DNA of 7,171 nt from Nitrospira sp. (GTDB lineage Bacteria > Nitrospirota > Nitrospiria > Nitrospirales > Nitrospiraceae): assembly GCA_029858925.1 (NCBI GenBank), contig JAOUEB010000065.1, forward strand, positions 1-7,171. The letters run 5' to 3'. Below the pieces are notes generated by a model. It had not been told where the DNA came from, did not search any database, and was given only the letters and a program-made list of their open reading frames with translations. Position 1 is the first letter of the stretch. Every line of letters starts with the position of its first letter. Positions 1 through 6,528 of the stretch are shown in pieces. A program made the translations under genes and the position numbers.

Positions 1-2771
1 AATCATCCGGCGCCACCGCACTCAAATACTTCAAAGAGAGTCCGCTGATTCTCGGTCTGCTCGAACCACCTGAAGCACGGACGGCTGTGCTTGAGATCGG
101 GTTGGAAATGGCCGATCGGGACGCCAACGTGACGTTGGAATATCTGCGAGTGACGCCCCAGATTTTGTCCGTTTCTTCGCTCGGCGATGTGCGGCCGTGG
201 CTCGACATCGGCGTTGAGCTGACATCGGTCGACGTAGTCGTCGGACTCGAATACATTCGCCAAATTCCCAAAGTGGCGTCTGTGCTTCCAATCGGCGAAG
301 TACGGAGCTGGCTGTCGTTTGGCATGAAACTGGTGGCGCCGAATGAATTCGGTAAGCCGGATTACTTGCCTGCAATGGAATTCATGCGGACGAGCCCGAT
401 GATTTTGGGAGATATCGAGCGTCCTATCGTCCGTTCGAAGGCCTTGTCATTGGGGATCGTGCTGGCCGAGCATTCGCCTCAGTCCGGCGTCACATGGCTG
501 GCGGAATCGCCTCGCTTGCTGCGCGCGCTGCCTGCAGAGGAGTGGCAGGTCAAAGTGTTGCAGTACGGCGCACTGCTCGCTGAACAGGATGCAGAGGGGA
601 CATTGAGCTACCTCCGGCGCTGTCCCGAAGTGATTGGTCTGATCGGTGACGCGCCCCACGCACTCTCTCGGTTCGAGAACTGGTTTAAGGCCGGAATGGA
701 AGTGCTGGCCTACAGTCGGGAAGGCGCACGGGCCTATTTCGCAGTGGAATCACAGAAAGCGCTCGCGTCGGTTGAAGAGGCGATGAGCGGTGTCCCGCTT
801 CGGAGCGTCGCGCGCAGGATCAAACTCTTTGTCCAGGGGCTCTGTGGAATGGACGTGACCATTACGGCGTTGCCGGATTCGCCGGCAGCCTCGACGGCCC
901 GCGCGGCGGTGAGCGCCGATGGACGGACGATTTCATTGCCGGCGATGCTTCGCCGCTATCCGACGGCTGATGGAAACGAGCGGTTGTATCTGGTCATGGC
1001 GGCACATGAAGCGGGTCACGTGGAATTCGGAACTTATCGGCTCAGGCTGGAGTCCCTTGCCGATCTGGTCCAAGTCGTGCGGCAACGGTATAGCCGATCG
1101 ACTCAAGCGATGCCGGAGACGCTGAAAGCATTGTTTCAACTCTATCCCTACCCGCGTCTTGCGCAGGATATGTGGATTGTTCTGGAAGACGCGCGCATCG
1201 AGTTCTTGCTCCAGGCTGAATATCCCGGTCTGCAGCGTGAGTTGGCGCAGTTGGCCGCTGAAGCCGTCACCCCGCGCGATCCCGCCCACGGGCTGACGGC
1301 CAAGGAATTGATCATCGATTGTCTGTTGCGGCTCTCGACGGGCGAGCCGGCTGCCTCTGCCGTGCCCCATGCCGTCCAAGAGGAAGTTGCTGTCCTGTGG
1401 GCCATGTGCCAGCCTCTTTTCCAGGCCACGGCGACGGCAGAGCAGACCGTTCGTCTGGCCCATGATCTCTATGTCAGGATGGAAGAACTCTTGGCGCCTC
1501 GCGCCGAGATGATCGAAGCGAACCAGGCAACTGAGGAGTCGGCGGAGCTTGGAGTGGGGCCGACCGCCTCGGAGCTAATGAGCGACAACTACCGTCCCGT
1601 GACCAATTGGGCCTATCGCGGCGCGATGAATCCTGAGTTCATCACAAGCGATCAGGAGCAGATCGAACCTATCGATGGGACGGAGACGGAACAGCACCAG
1701 ATGGGTGGTCCGCATGGAAGTTCGAACGAACGAACAAGGGCTGATCGGGGAATGGTTCGTGGCGGAGAGGAATCCATGGGTAGGGAGGTGCTCGTCGGCG
1801 GGCAGTCGCTGTCTGTTGTCGAAGAATTGCTCGCGCTCGACGTCGAGCCGCAGCCGATGCCGGAATCGACGGCTCATGATGCCCGTGCGGTCCGGTATCC
1901 GGAGTGGGACCATGCGATTCAAGATTACCGCGTGAATTGGTGCCTAGTGGTCGAGCGGCCGGCGGAGGCAGGGTCGGACGAAGTCGTGGACGCGATCCTT
2001 GCGACGCATCGGAGTACGATCACATCGCTTCGAAGAATCTTCGAGCATCTCCGTCCTCCGGCGTTCCGCCGAGTCGCAGGGCAGGCCGATGGAGATGATC
2101 TGGACATCGAGGCCGTCGTGCGGAGAGCCGCAGAACTTCGAGCAGGCTCGGAGGGAGGCGACCGCGTGTATGTCAAGCGTGAGAAGCGGCAGCGCGACGT
2201 GGCGGTGGCGTTCTTGGTCGATGTCAGCGGATCGACGAGCCGCCGGCTGGACAGCGGACGCCGGGTGATCGATGTCGAAAAGGAAAGTCTCGTGCTGCTC
2301 TGTGAAGCGCTGGAGGCGGTGGGCGATCAGTACGGTCTCTATGCCTATTCCGGCCAAGGGCGCGCCGCGGTCGACTTTCTCACGATCAAGGATTTCGACG
2401 AGCGATTGGGACCCGTCACGGCCCATCGTCTGGGTGGGCTCGGTCCGCGTCAGCAGAATCGCGACGGGGCGGCCATCCGTCATGCCTCGGCCAAGTTGTT
2501 GGCGCGTGACACGATGCACCGCCTCTTGATCCTTGTGAGCGACGGCCGGCCGCTGGACGGCGAATATAAGGACGAGTATGCCTTGGAGGACACCAAGGCG
2601 GCGCTTCGGGAAGCCAGGCAGCAAGGTATCAATCCATTTTGTGTGACCATCGATCGTGAGGCCGATGTCTACATGCGCCGCATGTATGGCAACGTGCAGT
2701 TTGCCGTGATCGATCGCGTGGAATCGCTGCCGTCGCGATTGCCGCGCATGTATCACCGGCTGACCAGGTAG
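1..2771 (+). CDS. CbbO/NorD-like VWA-domain protein, 5'-truncated by the window edge
   Basis: The reading frame is open from base 3 to the TAG at 2769-2771, giving 922 visible residues, and the start lies upstream of the window. Numbering from base 3, residues 1-255 are tandem helical repeats. A zinc-protease-like HEAGH follows at 335-339, then EDARIE at 395-400. An acidic, low-complexity linker spans about 490-600. The C-terminal VWA domain has the metal-binding MIDAS motif DVSGS at 740-744, the RDGAAIRH segment at 820-827 and SDGRP at 846-850. The MIDAS plus (R/N)DGAAIRH layout is typical of CbbO, NorD and CobT relatives. These work with MoxR-class AAA+ ATPases (CbbQ, NorQ) to remodel or metallate a client enzyme, probably in the cytoplasm. 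No such ATPase is visible, but it could lie upstream. It is longer than usual for NorD (about 600 residues) because of the repeats. The family is well supported; the client is unknown. Confidence 0.85.
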   Translation, partial: SSGATALKYFKESPLILGLLEPPEARTAVLEIGLEMADRDANVTLEYLRVTPQILSVSSLGDVRPWLDIGVELTSVDVVVGLEYIRQIPKVASVLPIGEVRSWLSFGMKLVAPNEFGKPDYLPAMEFMRTSPMILGDIERPIVRSKALSLGIVLAEHSPQSGVTWLAESPRLLRALPAEEWQVKVLQYGALLAEQDAEGTLSYLRRCPEVIGLIGDAPHALSRFENWFKAGMEVLAYSREGARAYFAVESQKALASVEEAMSGVPLRSVARRIKLFVQGLCGMDVTITALPDSPAASTARAAVSADGRTISLPAMLRRYPTADGNERLYLVMAAHEAGHVEFGTYRLRLESLADLVQVVRQRYSRSTQAMPETLKALFQLYPYPRLAQDMWIVLEDARIEFLLQAEYPGLQRELAQLAAEAVTPRDPAHGLTAKELIIDCLLRLSTGEPAASAVPHAVQEEVAVLWAMCQPLFQATATAEQTVRLAHDLYVRMEELLAPRAEMIEANQATEESAELGVGPTASELMSDNYRPVTNWAYRGAMNPEFITSDQEQIEPIDGTETEQHQMGGPHGSSNERTRADRGMVRGGEESMGREVLVGGQSLSVVEELLALDVEPQPMPESTAHDARAVRYPEWDHAIQDYRVNWCLVVERPAEAGSDEVVDAILATHRSTITSLRRIFEHLRPPAFRRVAGQADGDDLDIEAVVRRAAELRAGSEGGDRVYVKREKRQRDVAVAFLVDVSGSTSRRLDSGRRVIDVEKESLVLLCEALEAVGDQYGLYAYSGQGRAAVDFLTIKDFDERLGPVTAHRLGGLGPRQQNRDGAAIRHASAKLLARDTMHRLLILVSDGRPLDGEYKDEYALEDTKAALREARQQGINPFCVTIDREADVYMRRMYGNVQFAVIDRVESLPSRLPRMYHRLTR
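3..767 (+). repeat. Protein-level tandem repeat, about six 37-44 residue helical units
   Basis: The N-terminal part of the VWA protein repeats the pattern (L/M)x(Y/F)(L/I/M)xxxPxxL, about 18 residues, then G(I/V/M)xL. Repeat prolines fall at residues 14, 52, 89, 132, 170 and 208 (spacing 37-43). Glycines fall at 33, 70, 107, 151, 189 and 231. The units have diverged at DNA level, so this is an old repeat domain, probably a HEAT/TPR-like superhelical scaffold used for protein binding. A seventh, degenerate unit may end near residue 255. Confidence 0.75.
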
Positions 2772-2803
2772 TTGACGCGCAAGGCGAGGGGTACGGAGAC
2801 TCG

Positions 2804-3214
2804 ATGGCGGATCCAGTAGAAAGACCGGAAGTTCCGTCCTGGCTCTACAAGCTATTTACCGGCCATCAGTACCCCTATGTCCGCCGCCTGGCCAAGTTCG
2901 CGCAGCCGCTGAAGCCGGGCGAAGATCGTCAGGAGCCGACCAAGGAACTGATCGAGGCCAAATTCTGGGACGTCTATCCCCGCTGCCGGGCTAAAGTGCT
3001 GCAAGAAGTGAAAGCGGGCATGATCGTGGTGTTTCATGATTTGGGCGAATATCCGGCGGGCGGTTATCAGGAATTGGTCGACAATCCCGAAGCATTTCTG
3101 GCCAAGACCTACGGTAAGAAGAAAATCAAAGTGAATTTTTACGACGGAGAGAATTTCGTCTGCACGATCAACTTCAAAGTGGCAGGCTGGACAGAACATG
3201 AGGGGGGTCATTAG
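2804..3214 (+). CDS. Conserved-looking soluble protein of unknown function, 136 residues
   Basis: I do not recognise this protein. The ATG at 2804 has GGAG at 2795-2798, five bases upstream. The gene starts 32 bp after the VWA gene stop, so the two are probably co-transcribed. It has no signal peptide or membrane segment. The N-terminal half is rich in aromatic and basic residues (PSWLYKLFTGHQYPYVRRL at 10-28) and contains a predicted helical stretch. The C-terminal half looks beta-rich and lysine-rich (KKKIKVNFYDGENF near 105-118). It has only two cysteines, so a metal centre of its own is unlikely. The C-terminus ends in HEGGH, but five residues at the chain end cannot form a zinc-protease helix. 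A role as partner or client of the VWA protein is only a guess from position. Confidence 0.75.
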   Translation: MADPVERPEVPSWLYKLFTGHQYPYVRRLAKFAQPLKPGEDRQEPTKELIEAKFWDVYPRCRAKVLQEVKAGMIVVFHDLGEYPAGGYQELVDNPEAFLAKTYGKKKIKVNFYDGENFVCTINFKVAGWTEHEGGH

Positions 3215-3283
3215 TCAACCGTCAGTCGTCAATGCGAGATCCTGGTTCCGTTCTTGAGCGACGAATGACCGATGACGTTTGAC
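3207..3283 (+). repeat. Opposed GTCA heptad repeats between the small gene and mdh
   Basis: GTCA occurs at 3207, 3214, 3221 and 3228, an exact 7-base period (GTCATTA, GTCAACC, GTCAGTC, GTCAATG). Its complement TGAC occurs at 3266, 3273 and 3280 with the same period. The two arms face each other across about 34 bases and could pair as an imperfect stem. The left arm overlaps the stop codon of the upstream gene, and the right arm touches the mdh ribosome binding site. The pattern resembles cyanobacterial heptanucleotide STRR repeats of the TTGGTCA type. Its function is unknown. Confidence 0.6.
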
Positions 3284-3291
3284 GGAAGGAG
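3284..3291 (+). promoter_or_regulatory. Ribosome binding site that fixes the mdh start
   Basis: GGAAGGAG lies five bases before the ATG at 3297. It would be inside the coding region if translation began at the in-frame TTG at 3279, so the ATG is the better start. The resulting protein begins [15 protein letters not shown], the usual N-terminus of this enzyme class. Confidence 0.8.
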
Positions 3292-3296
3292 TGGAA

Positions 3297-4235
3297 ATGG
3301 GGCGTCCAAAAATCACTGTGGTGGGTGCGGGGAATGTCGGGGGAACGACAGCACAGCGCTTGGCCGAGAAAGACGCCTATGACGTTGTCTTGGTCGATAT
3401 CGCCGAGGGTATGCCGCAGGGCAAGGCGCTGGATATTTCGCAAGCCGGGCCGGTGTGCGGCTATAGCACCCGCGTGGTCGGCACCAACGGCTATGACGAA
3501 ACCGCCGGCTCGTCGGTCGCGGTTATTACGTCCGGCATTCCGAGAAAACCAGGCATGAGCCGCGACGAGCTGCTGGCAACCAATGTGAAGATCGTGAAAT
3601 CCGTCGTGACCGAATTGGTGTCTCGCTCCCCGGACATCATTTTAATTCTGGTCACCAATCCTTTGGACGCCATGGTCCATGTGGCCGGTCGTGTCAGCGG
3701 GCTGCCTAAGTCCAGAATCATCGGCATGGGCGGCATCTTGGATTCCGCCAGAATGCGCTCGTTCATCGCGGCTGAATTGAATGTGCCGGGGCCTGACGTG
3801 CAGGCTATGGTATTGGGAGGCCATGGTGATACGATGGTGCCGCTTCCACGCTATACCACCGTGAAGGGCAAGCCCGTCTCAGACCTGATGTCCAAGAGCG
3901 AACTAGACGCGATTATTCAGCGGACGCGCAATGGAGGAGCGGAGATCGTCGGTCTCTTGAAAACAGGCAGCGCCTTCTATGCTCCGTCGGCCTCGGCGGT
4001 GGATATGGTCGAAGCGATTTGTAAAAATCAGAAGCGGGTCATGCCCTGCTCGGTTCTCTGTGAAGGTGAGTACGGATTAAAGAACGTCATCGTGGGGGTT
4101 CCGGTCAGGATCGGACGCAACGGTGTGGAAGAGATCGTGGAGTACGATCTGGCCGTGGACGAGCGAGCGGCATTGGAAGCATCGGCGCACGCCGTGCGAG
4201 AACTCTGCGCCGCCGTCGACCGGCTCATGACGTAA
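3297..4235 (+). CDS. mdh: Malate dehydrogenase, NAD-dependent, LDH-like type
   Basis: This cytoplasmic enzyme interconverts malate and oxaloacetate with NAD(H), in the oxidative or reductive TCA cycle. At 312 residues it has the normal length for LDH-like bacterial MDH. The Rossmann motif GAGNVG is at 10-15, and Asp34 at the end of strand beta-2 favours NAD over NADP. The mobile loop [12 protein letters not shown] (81-92) carries Arg83 and Arg89; Arg at the first position marks malate rather than lactate specificity. TNPLD (120-124), LDSAR with Asp149 and Arg152, and GGHGDTMVP with catalytic His176 complete the active site. Nothing is missing. It lies 82 bp after the small gene and is flanked on both sides by GTCA heptads. 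In a Nitrospira-like autotroph it would run mainly from oxaloacetate to malate, which is inference from the suspected lineage. Confidence 0.97.
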   Translation: MGRPKITVVGAGNVGGTTAQRLAEKDAYDVVLVDIAEGMPQGKALDISQAGPVCGYSTRVVGTNGYDETAGSSVAVITSGIPRKPGMSRDELLATNVKIVKSVVTELVSRSPDIILILVTNPLDAMVHVAGRVSGLPKSRIIGMGGILDSARMRSFIAAELNVPGPDVQAMVLGGHGDTMVPLPRYTTVKGKPVSDLMSKSELDAIIQRTRNGGAEIVGLLKTGSAFYAPSASAVDMVEAICKNQKRVMPCSVLCEGEYGLKNVIVGVPVRIGRNGVEEIVEYDLAVDERAALEASAHAVRELCAAVDRLMT

Positions 4236-4239
4236 GATG

Positions 4240-4264
4240 GTCACTGGTCAATAGTCATGGATCA
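4240..4264 (+). repeat. GTCA heptad repeats downstream of mdh
   Basis: GTCA occurs at 4240, 4247 and 4254 with an exact 7-base period, followed by a degenerate ATCA at 4261. This matches the type of repeat found upstream of mdh. No inverted arm is seen here. The array begins four bases after the mdh stop. Confidence 0.55.
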
Positions 4265-4344
4265 TGAGCGGGACAAACCATTCATTGTTTCTATTCCCGA
4301 GTAACCAAAGACATAGGATTGAGGACCAAAACTCCTTAGCGTGC

Positions 4345-4374
4345 TTGACATTCGGAGAAGGGCTACAGTACAGA
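4345..4374 (+). promoter_or_regulatory. Candidate sigma70-type promoter for the PuuD-like gene
   Basis: A perfect -35 box TTGACA is at 4345-4350. The best -10 candidate is TACAGA at 4369-4374, 18 bases on. An overlapping TACAGT at 4364-4369 has a better sequence but a 13-base spacer, which is too short. The start codon is at 4413. A 177-base gap after mdh also suggests a new transcript. Confidence 0.45.
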
Positions 4375-4412
4375 CAACGGCATGGCCGTAAACCGTTTGA
4401 TGAGAGGGAGCT

Positions 4413-5000
4413 ATGAAATTTCTTGAAAATCCGACGCAGACGATGATCGCGGGATTCGCGCTCACCGCTGTGTTGATAGGTTTATATCTCGGGATGACCG
4501 GCACAGGCGCGGGCGAAGCTGATTGGTTCCAGGTCATCATTCGCTGGATCCACTTCCTGGCTGGTATCACGTGGATCGGGATCTTGTATTTCTTCAACCT
4601 GATCAATGCCGCGTTCTTGAAGAGTTTGGATGGGCCGACCAAGAATGTTGTGATCCCCAAGCTGATGCCCATGGCATTGAATTGGTTTCGGCACGGGGCG
4701 ACCGTGACGGTACTTGCCGGAGTTCTCTTGTATGGTGCCATGTACCACAGAGGCGGAACAGGAGCTGTGGCCGTGGCGATCGGTGGATTGCTCGGCATCA
4801 TTATGATGGGCAATGTCCATGGGATCATCTGGCCGAACCAAAAGAAAATCATTGCGGCGGTAACGGCTGCGGCCCAAGGCACACCGGCGCCGCCGGAGAT
4901 GGCCCAATGGGGGCGGACTGCCCTGTTGGCCTCGCGCGTGAATTTCATGCTCTCGATCCCCATGCTGTTCTTCATGGGGGCCGGCAGTCACTTCAAGTAG
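4413..5000 (+). CDS. PuuD-like (urate hydroxylase membrane domain) integral membrane protein
   Basis: This 195-residue inner-membrane protein has about five hydrophobic segments, near 10-28, 41-69, 96-112, 117-140 and 169-191. Conserved-looking landmarks are RWIHFLAGITWIG (44-56), WFRHGA (91-96), GNVHGIIWPNQKK (133-145) and SRVNFMLSIPMLFFM (174-188). These match what I recall of the membrane domain of PuuD, a haem-containing urate hydroxylase (urate oxidase N-terminal family). Histidines 47, 94, 112, 136 and 193 are possible haem ligands. PuuD proteins that oxidise urate carry a C-terminal cytochrome c domain; here there is none, and no CxxCH, because the chain stops at residue 195. The purine-degradation function is therefore doubtful, and a haem or quinone electron-transfer role is possible. 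The ATG has GAGAGGGAG just upstream, and the gene appears monocistronic, with its own promoter and a hairpin after the stop. The family call is fairly sure; the function is not. Confidence 0.8.
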   Translation: MKFLENPTQTMIAGFALTAVLIGLYLGMTGTGAGEADWFQVIIRWIHFLAGITWIGILYFFNLINAAFLKSLDGPTKNVVIPKLMPMALNWFRHGATVTVLAGVLLYGAMYHRGGTGAVAVAIGGLLGIIMMGNVHGIIWPNQKKIIAAVTAAAQGTPAPPEMAQWGRTALLASRVNFMLSIPMLFFMGAGSHFK

Positions 5001-5005
5001 AGCCG

Positions 5006-5050
5006 CTCCTCACCGGTGGGGTGACCCCACCGGTGAGGGGGGTGCTCTCT
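5006..5050 (+). terminator. Strong GC hairpin, probable terminator of the PuuD-like gene
   Basis: Bases 5008-5021 (CCTCACCGGTGGGG) pair perfectly with 5025-5038 around a three-base loop (TGA). One G-U and one C-G pair extend the stem to 5006-5040. It begins six bases after the stop codon. The tail (GGTGCTCTCTTT) is pyrimidine-rich but is not a clean T run, so termination efficiency is uncertain. No gene approaches from the right on the other strand. Confidence 0.6.
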
Positions 5051-5144
5051 TTCCCGTTGGTTCTCCTTAGCCCTCTATGCCCAGCGTCCGATAGGTCCCT
5101 AGCCCTAACCGCTTGAGATTCAGGCCCATTACAGACCTGTTGCC

Positions 5145-5174
5145 TTGACTGACGTGGACGTGGAGCCGTATAGT
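5145..5174 (+). promoter_or_regulatory. Sigma70-type promoter for the nuoF-fdx operon
   Basis: TTGACT at 5145-5150 and TATAGT at 5169-5174 each match the consensus at five of six positions, with an 18-base spacer. Transcription would begin near 5181, about 33 bases before the ATG at 5214. A small inverted repeat (GTGA/TCAC around TTTT, about 5190-5201) lies in the leader. Confidence 0.65.
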
Positions 5175-5213
5175 ACCAGCTCCAAAGTTGTGATTTTTCA
5201 CGCGGGATGGACA

Positions 5214-6518
5214 ATGTCGATCACGGCAGAACCACGCCTTGTTCAAAAGCTCGATGGCGCTCCATGGGAAATTGACGGCTACCTGAAGGTCGGGGGCTAT
5301 GAAGCCTGGAAACGGTGCGTCAAAGATTTGAAGGCGACGCAAGTAGTTGATGAGCTGAAGAAGTCAGGTCTTCGTGGGCGAGGCGGCGCGGGATTTCCAA
5401 CCGGGGTCAAGTGGGACAAGGTTCTCAATCACCGGGTTCAAGAGCGCTACTTTGTGTGCAATGCGGGCGAACACGAACCGGGCACATTCAAAGACCGCTA
5501 TTTGCTGAAAACCTTGCCGCATCAATTGATCGAGGGCTGCCTGATTGCCTCTTATACGGTGCAGGCCAAGGCGTCCTTCATTTACGTGAACCATGAGTAT
5601 CATGAAGAACGGGAGAATCTGAAAAAAGCGCTGGCGCAGGCGAAAGCGCGGGGCTTTCTCGGGAAGAACGTGCTGGGAAGCGGGTGGGACATCGATTTGC
5701 AAGTCTTTGAAGGCCACGGTAGTTACGTCGCAGGTGAAGAGACCGCCATGCTGGAGTCGATGCAAGGCCGTCCGGCCATGCCGCGGCAGAAGCCGCCGTT
5801 CTACCCAACGGACTTCGGCCTCTACGGCAAGCCGACTTTAGTAAACAACGTCGAGACGCTCTGCAACATTCCCCGAATTCTCCACAAGGGGGCGGCGTGG
5901 TTTACGCAGGTCGGTACGGAACGATGTCCCGGTACGATGATGTTTTCGTTGAGCGGCGCGGTCAATCGGCCCGGTGTGTATGAAATGCCCATGGGTGTGA
6001 CGATACGGAATTTGATTGAGCAATGTGGAGGGGGCGTGCCGGGAGGCCGCAAGATCAAAGCGGTGTTTCCAGGCGGTCCGGCCTTTTCCATGGTAACTGC
6101 GGATCAGCTTGATCTGCCGATGGACTTTGATTCATTGAAGAAGGCCGGAACGGGCTTGGGCTCTGCCGGCGTGATCGTCGTGGATGATGCGACCTGCATG
6201 ATCGCCAAGACGCTCCAGTTTTCAGACTTCTTCAAGAACGAAAGCTGCGGTCAATGTCCTCCCTGCAGGATGGGGACGATCAACCTGGCCGCGCTGATGG
6301 CTAAAATTGAAGAGGGCCAGGGAACCCAAAAGGATCTCGATAGCCTTCTTCAACTCTGCGGATTCGTCAAAGGCACAGGCTACTGCACCCTGGTCACGGG
6401 GGCATCGGTCTTGGTGCAGAGCAGCGTGAAGCTGTTCCGCCAGGAGTATGAAGACCATATTCGATTGCAGCGGTGCCCGCATCGAGCCGTACCAGCCGGC
6501 GTTGGAGCCCATTCGTAA
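5214..6518 (+). CDS. nuoF: NuoF-like NADH-binding flavoprotein (diaphorase subunit)
   Basis: This is the 51-kDa-type subunit that passes electrons between NADH, FMN and a [4Fe-4S] cluster. From the ATG at 5214 it has 434 residues, normal for NuoF. GRGGAGFPTGVKW (55-67) and GEETAMLES form the FMN/NADH site, followed by KPTLVNNVETL. The N3 cluster ligands are Cys345, Cys348, Cys351 (SCGQCPPC) and Cys391, in the standard CxxCxxC-x39-C spacing. Two motifs are unusual: NAGEHEPGTFKDR (83-95) has Gly85 where nearly all relatives have Asp, and the usual CALGDAA after the last Cys reads CTLVTGAS. An in-frame TTG at 5145 lies in the -35 box and is rejected. No nuoE or nuoG is adjacent; instead a [2Fe-2S] ferredoxin gene follows after 10 bp. 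It may be a complex I part or a separate NADH:ferredoxin module. The family is certain; the complex is not. Confidence 0.93.
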   Translation: MSITAEPRLVQKLDGAPWEIDGYLKVGGYEAWKRCVKDLKATQVVDELKKSGLRGRGGAGFPTGVKWDKVLNHRVQERYFVCNAGEHEPGTFKDRYLLKTLPHQLIEGCLIASYTVQAKASFIYVNHEYHEERENLKKALAQAKARGFLGKNVLGSGWDIDLQVFEGHGSYVAGEETAMLESMQGRPAMPRQKPPFYPTDFGLYGKPTLVNNVETLCNIPRILHKGAAWFTQVGTERCPGTMMFSLSGAVNRPGVYEMPMGVTIRNLIEQCGGGVPGGRKIKAVFPGGPAFSMVTADQLDLPMDFDSLKKAGTGLGSAGVIVVDDATCMIAKTLQFSDFFKNESCGQCPPCRMGTINLAALMAKIEEGQGTQKDLDSLLQLCGFVKGTGYCTLVTGASVLVQSSVKLFRQEYEDHIRLQRCPHRAVPAGVGAHS

Positions 6519-6522
6519 GGAG
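6516..6522 (+). promoter_or_regulatory. Ribosome binding site for the ferredoxin, overlapping the nuoF stop
   Basis: TAAGGAG contains the nuoF stop codon (TAA, 6516-6518) and a Shine-Dalgarno core six bases before the ATG at 6529. This selects that ATG over an in-frame upstream ATG at 6448 that lies inside nuoF, and suggests coupled translation of the pair. Confidence 0.75.
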
Positions 6523-6528
6523 ATCGTG

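Noticed and set aside
1944..2756. Long minus-strand open frame (270 residues) opposite the VWA domain
   Set aside because: It lies wholly inside a well-supported VWA coding region on the + strand. Its product has no recognisable motif and reflects the codon bias of the real gene.
3197..3211. HEGGH at the C-terminus of the 136-residue protein as a zinc-protease motif
   Set aside because: It is the last five residues, with no following helix or third ligand, so it is most likely coincidence.
3279..3296. TTG start for mdh, six codons upstream
   Set aside because: It would place the GGAAGGAG ribosome binding site inside the gene. The ATG at 3297 gives the standard N-terminus.
4268..4305. Imperfect inverted repeat (CGGGA...TCCCG with inner AAAC/GTTT) after mdh as a terminator
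   Set aside because: The stem is interrupted and no T run follows, so it is too weak to call.
4262..4975. Minus-strand open frame of 237 residues opposite the PuuD-like gene
   Set aside because: The + strand protein has family landmarks, a ribosome binding site and hydrophobic helices. The antisense product has none of these.
4523..5116. + strand open frame of 197 residues overlapping the PuuD-like gene in another frame
   Set aside because: It has no ribosome binding site or known domain, and it reads through the hairpin at 5006-5040.
5041..5144. Possible small gene or RNA between the hairpin and the nuoF promoter
   Set aside because: No start with a ribosome binding site, no conserved-looking structure and no second promoter could be seen.
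6448..6528. ATG start 27 codons upstream for the ferredoxin
   Set aside because: It overlaps the nuoF coding end, and the extension has no ferredoxin character. A good ribosome binding site precedes the ATG at 6529.
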